From positions 1,116,001 to 1,180,000 of the forward strand of contig CBDDGV010000004.1 of assembly GCA_965228005.1 (NCBI GenBank): a DNA stretch of 64,000 bases, in the 5' to 3' direction. Numbering within the stretch: position 1 is the stretch's first letter; each line of letters opens with the position of its first letter. The DNA is from JBCCXZ01 sp965228005. Lineage in GTDB: Bacteria > Planctomycetota > Planctomycetia > Pirellulales > Lacipirellulaceae. Positions 61,827-64,000 of the stretch are shown in pieces. Under the pieces are notes generated by a model. That model did not search any database. It was not told where the DNA came from and was given only the letters and a program-made list of their open reading frames with translations. The position numbers and the translations under genes are program-made.

Positions 61827-62875
61827 ACGGATACGCTGTCCTAGCCCAGTCGGTTCCAGCGATGGGGGTTTCTCTCATCGGTTTGGTGCTGCTCGGGTTC
61901 TTGGTGTTGGCTGTGCTGGCGCTGGCTCGGAAACACCCCAAGACAGTGATCTTCGGGGGTTTGCTCCTGGGGGGACTGCTGCTGGTCTTAACGTTCTCCG
62001 CTCGCGTGTCATACGTCGAGTCCCGTGAGGAACCGGTTGTCTTCAGAAGCAAGGTGGAGAAGCCGTTTCTCTCGGTTGCGGTCAAGCCGAGTAGACCTCT
62101 TATTGAAGAGTGGGAGCTACTGAACAAGCCGCGGATCGAGTTGGAAGAGAGCTCCGTCGAACTCGCGGCCGCCGAGTCGTCCGCAACCGAAGAGGCTGGC
62201 GAGGCCAGCGAGCCGGACCAAGCCGAGGAGCCGGGCGAGACCGATTCGGCAGAAGACGCCGCGGCCGATGCCGACGAAACCGAGGCCGAGACGCCAAGCG
62301 GCGAAACGGAGAAGGCCGACGCGGCAGGTCAGCGGCCCGACTGGGTCGACACCGACAACACGATGGTGGGGCACGTCGTCCGCCGGGTGGTCCACTCGGG
62401 GCCGTACAAGACCGCCGACGAGTGCCGGCTGGCGCTTGAGCCGAAGATCTCCGAGGCGGTCCGCGACCGCGTGCGGCGGCTGGCGACCACCACGCCCGGC
62501 TCGGCGGCGCACCGGGTGCCGCCGGTGAGCGCGATGGGCATCGGGCTCGGCTACATCTTCCGCGACCTGTGCGTGGACGACTACGTCGAGACCGTCGATG
62601 CGTCGTTCGGAGACATGAAGCAGGTGCACGTGCTGATGGAGTTCCGCCCGGCCGAGGACGAGTTCCTGCTCAGCGCGTACCAGAAGTACCAGCGTCGGCA
62701 GAGCCTGTGGGTGGTGGCGTCGTTCTCGACGCTGGCGGTTTCGGTGGTCGCCGCGGCCTACGGGCTGCTGAAGGTCGACACCTGGTCCAAGGGGTACTAC
62801 ACACAGCGGTTGCTCCTGGGCGGCGGCGCAGCGATACTGGCTATGATCTCGTTAGGGTGGATGATCATCCGGTAA
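61823..62875 (+). CDS. membrane protein with acidic linker, function unknown
   Basis: This 350-aa protein has two N-terminal membrane segments (about residues 15-35 and 45-60), a long acidic alanine/glutamate-rich linker (about 105-165), a soluble domain with several R-V-R-L stretches, and two C-terminal membrane segments (about 295-345). No family is recognised. Its start overlaps the kinase stop by 4 nt (ATGA), so it is translationally coupled to the kinase and is a candidate substrate or sensor partner of it. Confidence 0.82.
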   Translation: MNGYAVLAQSVPAMGVSLIGLVLLGFLVLAVLALARKHPKTVIFGGLLLGGLLLVLTFSARVSYVESREEPVVFRSKVEKPFLSVAVKPSRPLIEEWELLNKPRIELEESSVELAAAESSATEEAGEASEPDQAEEPGETDSAEDAAADADETEAETPSGETEKADAAGQRPDWVDTDNTMVGHVVRRVVHSGPYKTADECRLALEPKISEAVRDRVRRLATTTPGSAAHRVPPVSAMGIGLGYIFRDLCVDDYVETVDASFGDMKQVHVLMEFRPAEDEFLLSAYQKYQRRQSLWVVASFSTLAVSVVAAAYGLLKVDTWSKGYYTQRLLLGGGAAILAMISLGWMIIR

Positions 62876-62895
62876 GCGTCGTCGGCGCCGAAGAA

Positions 62896-62913
62896 GCCGG
62901 GCCTAGCCCGGGC
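62896..62913. repeat. GC-rich inverted repeat related to the PEP-CTERM upstream palindrome
   Basis: GCCGGGCCTAGCCCGGGC forms a hairpin of GCCGGGC and GCCCGG around CTA. It differs from the 21-bp repeat in the loop. It lies between the membrane-protein and sigma-factor genes. Relatedness to the other copies is only suggestive. Confidence 0.35.
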
Positions 62914-62960
62914 GCCTTGAGGATGGCCCCGCCCGCCGCAGTCCTCGCCGCACGGAGCCT

Positions 62961-63629
62961 ATGGCCGCACGCATCCCTACCTCTGGGCAGCCCAACCCCG
63001 ACACGCTGCTGGTGGAGGAGATCCGCACCGGCAAGGCCGACGCGTGGAGCGAGCTGATCGCCCGCTACGAGGGGCGGCTGCTGTCGTTCGTCGAGAGCCG
63101 GCTCCGCCGCCGGGCCGCCAGCGAGGACGTGGTGCAGGAGACCTTCATCGGCTTCCTGAACAGCCTGCCGAACTACGACGTGCGGCGTCCGCTCGAAGGC
63201 TGGCTGTTCTCGATCGCCGCGCACAAGCTGACCGACCACCTGCGGCGTGAGGGCCGGCGGCCGACCGTTTCGCTGAACGCGGCGGGCGACGACTCCAGCG
63301 GCGGCTGGGAGCCGGTGGGTTCGGCCTCCCGCGCGAGCAGCATCGCCCGCAGCGGCGAGCGCAAAGGGCTGGAGGAGGAAGCGCTAGCCGACGCGATCGG
63401 GCAGCAGATCGACAAGTGGCGCTCGGCGGGCGACTGGCAAAAGGTGCAGTGCATGGAGCTGCTGTTTGTGCTGGGTCAGCCGAACAAGTCGGTCGCGGGC
63501 GAGCTGGGCCTGAGCGAGCAGCAGGTGGCCAATTTCAAGCACGACTTCCTCGAGCGGCTCCGCAAGCTGGTGCGGGCGCAGCGGCTCAACGAGGACGTAT
63601 TCCCCGAGCTTTCCGGGAGCGGCGGATGA
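62961..63629 (+). CDS. ECF-type RNA polymerase sigma factor
   Basis: This 222-aa protein has sigma region 2 (about residues 30-95: WSELIARYEGRLLSFVESRLRR, then DVVQETFIGFLNSLPNYDVRRPLEGWLFSIAAHKLTDHLRR) and region 4 (about 160-212: KVQCMELLFVLGQPNKSVAGELGLSEQQVANFKHDFLERLRKL, with a helix-turn-helix). The region between is longer than usual and poor in conserved residues. It would direct RNA polymerase to a set of target promoters. It follows the kinase cluster and is coupled by ATGA overlap to a zinc-finger protein gene. Confidence 0.94.
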   Translation: MAARIPTSGQPNPDTLLVEEIRTGKADAWSELIARYEGRLLSFVESRLRRRAASEDVVQETFIGFLNSLPNYDVRRPLEGWLFSIAAHKLTDHLRREGRRPTVSLNAAGDDSSGGWEPVGSASRASSIARSGERKGLEEEALADAIGQQIDKWRSAGDWQKVQCMELLFVLGQPNKSVAGELGLSEQQVANFKHDFLERLRKLVRAQRLNEDVFPELSGSGG

Positions 63630-64000
63630 GCGAGCCGGTAACCGACGCGGAACTGGAATCGTACCTCGATGAGGCGCTCTCCGAGGGGCGGATGGCCGAC
63701 GTGGAGACGGCGCTCCGCGACGACGAGGGGCTGGTGCGGCGGCTGTCGGCCGTGGCCGGACGCCGCGACGCGGGCGTGCACTCGCTGGGCGCGGTGTGGC
63801 GCCGCCGCCGGCTGAGCTGCCCGACGCGGGAGCAGCTCGGCAGTTTTCTGTTGGGCATCCTCGACCCGGCGCACGCGGACTTCGTGGTGTTCCACGTAGA
63901 GCGCGTGGGCTGCCGCTACTGCAGCGCGAGCCTGGCCGACCTGCGTGCGCAGCACGAGGCGGAGGAGCAGACCGAGACGGTCACGCGGCGGAAGAAGTAC
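63626..64000 (+). CDS. zinc-finger protein, probable anti-sigma factor, 3' end beyond window
   Basis: 125 residues are visible without a stop. A cysteine/histidine set, C65 in SCPTREQLGSFLLGILD, H90 in VVFHVERV, and C96 and C99 in GCRYC, forms a motif like the zinc-binding anti-sigma (ZAS) pattern, with H-x5-C in place of the usual H-x3-C. The start ATG overlaps the sigma factor stop (ATGA). This arrangement points to an anti-sigma regulator of the upstream ECF factor. A membrane segment, if any, would be outside the window. Confidence 0.8.
   Translation, partial: MSEPVTDAELESYLDEALSEGRMADVETALRDDEGLVRRLSAVAGRRDAGVHSLGAVWRRRRLSCPTREQLGSFLLGILDPAHADFVVFHVERVGCRYCSASLADLRAQHEAEEQTETVTRRKKY

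Overview
This 64 kb high-GC window is chromosomal and most likely from a planctomycete of the order Pirellulales (Lacipirellulaceae-like). This is inferred from gene content, not from rRNA. The signs are two PEP-CTERM proteins, one with a dockerin-like segment; tandem clpP genes behind tig; a SpoVG protein split by a zinc ribbon; a Ser/Thr kinase, FHA protein and ECF sigma factor in one cluster; and many large secreted proteins without recognisable domains.

Region 1 to 32 kb is mostly housekeeping genes with planctomycete-type hypotheticals between them. It holds ribD, a YjbQ-family gene, a 76-aa small gene behind a long leader, csrA under a palindrome-marked promoter, spoVG-ispE, a DUF368 transporter, tmk, a WYL regulator overlapping a TolC-like gene, three large hypotheticals, a DCC-family gene, panB, gap, clpP-clpP-tig, tRNA-Gly(GCC), a small membrane-protein/M28 peptidase group, and DUF4254 next to a GT9 glycosyltransferase.

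Region 29.5 to 50.4 kb is a surface-polysaccharide locus of the Wzx/Wzy type. It has a WbaP-like initiating transferase, a flippase, a polymerase, three GT4 glycosyltransferases, methyltransferase-like proteins and a sulfotransferase. Its core is a tightly coupled block for GDP-D-glycero-alpha-D-manno-heptose (hddA, hddC, gmhB, gmhA) enclosed by three extended SDR enzymes. It ends with an MBOAT acyltransferase and an SGNH-like partner. The prediction is a heptose-derived, sulfated and acylated glycan. Three junctions in the heptose block use the same 8-nt start/stop overlap.

Region 50.4 to 57.4 kb is accessory. It carries a SRPBCC protein, a pair of exported candidate metal-binding proteins (HMA domain; HxH/CxxCxxH lipoprotein), a RAYT-type IS200-like transposase embedded in tandem 324-bp and 96-bp repeats, and two paralogous PEP-CTERM proteins, each with the same 21-bp palindromic repeat upstream.

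Region 57.4 to 64 kb is a plus-strand signalling cluster: a coiled-coil membrane protein, an FHA protein, a multi-pass Ser/Thr kinase, another membrane protein, an ECF sigma factor and a zinc-finger protein cut by the window edge. It resembles kinase-coupled ECF systems of planctomycetes. The best candidates for something new are this signalling cluster, the modified-heptose locus, the RAYT/repeat island and the csrA operator.
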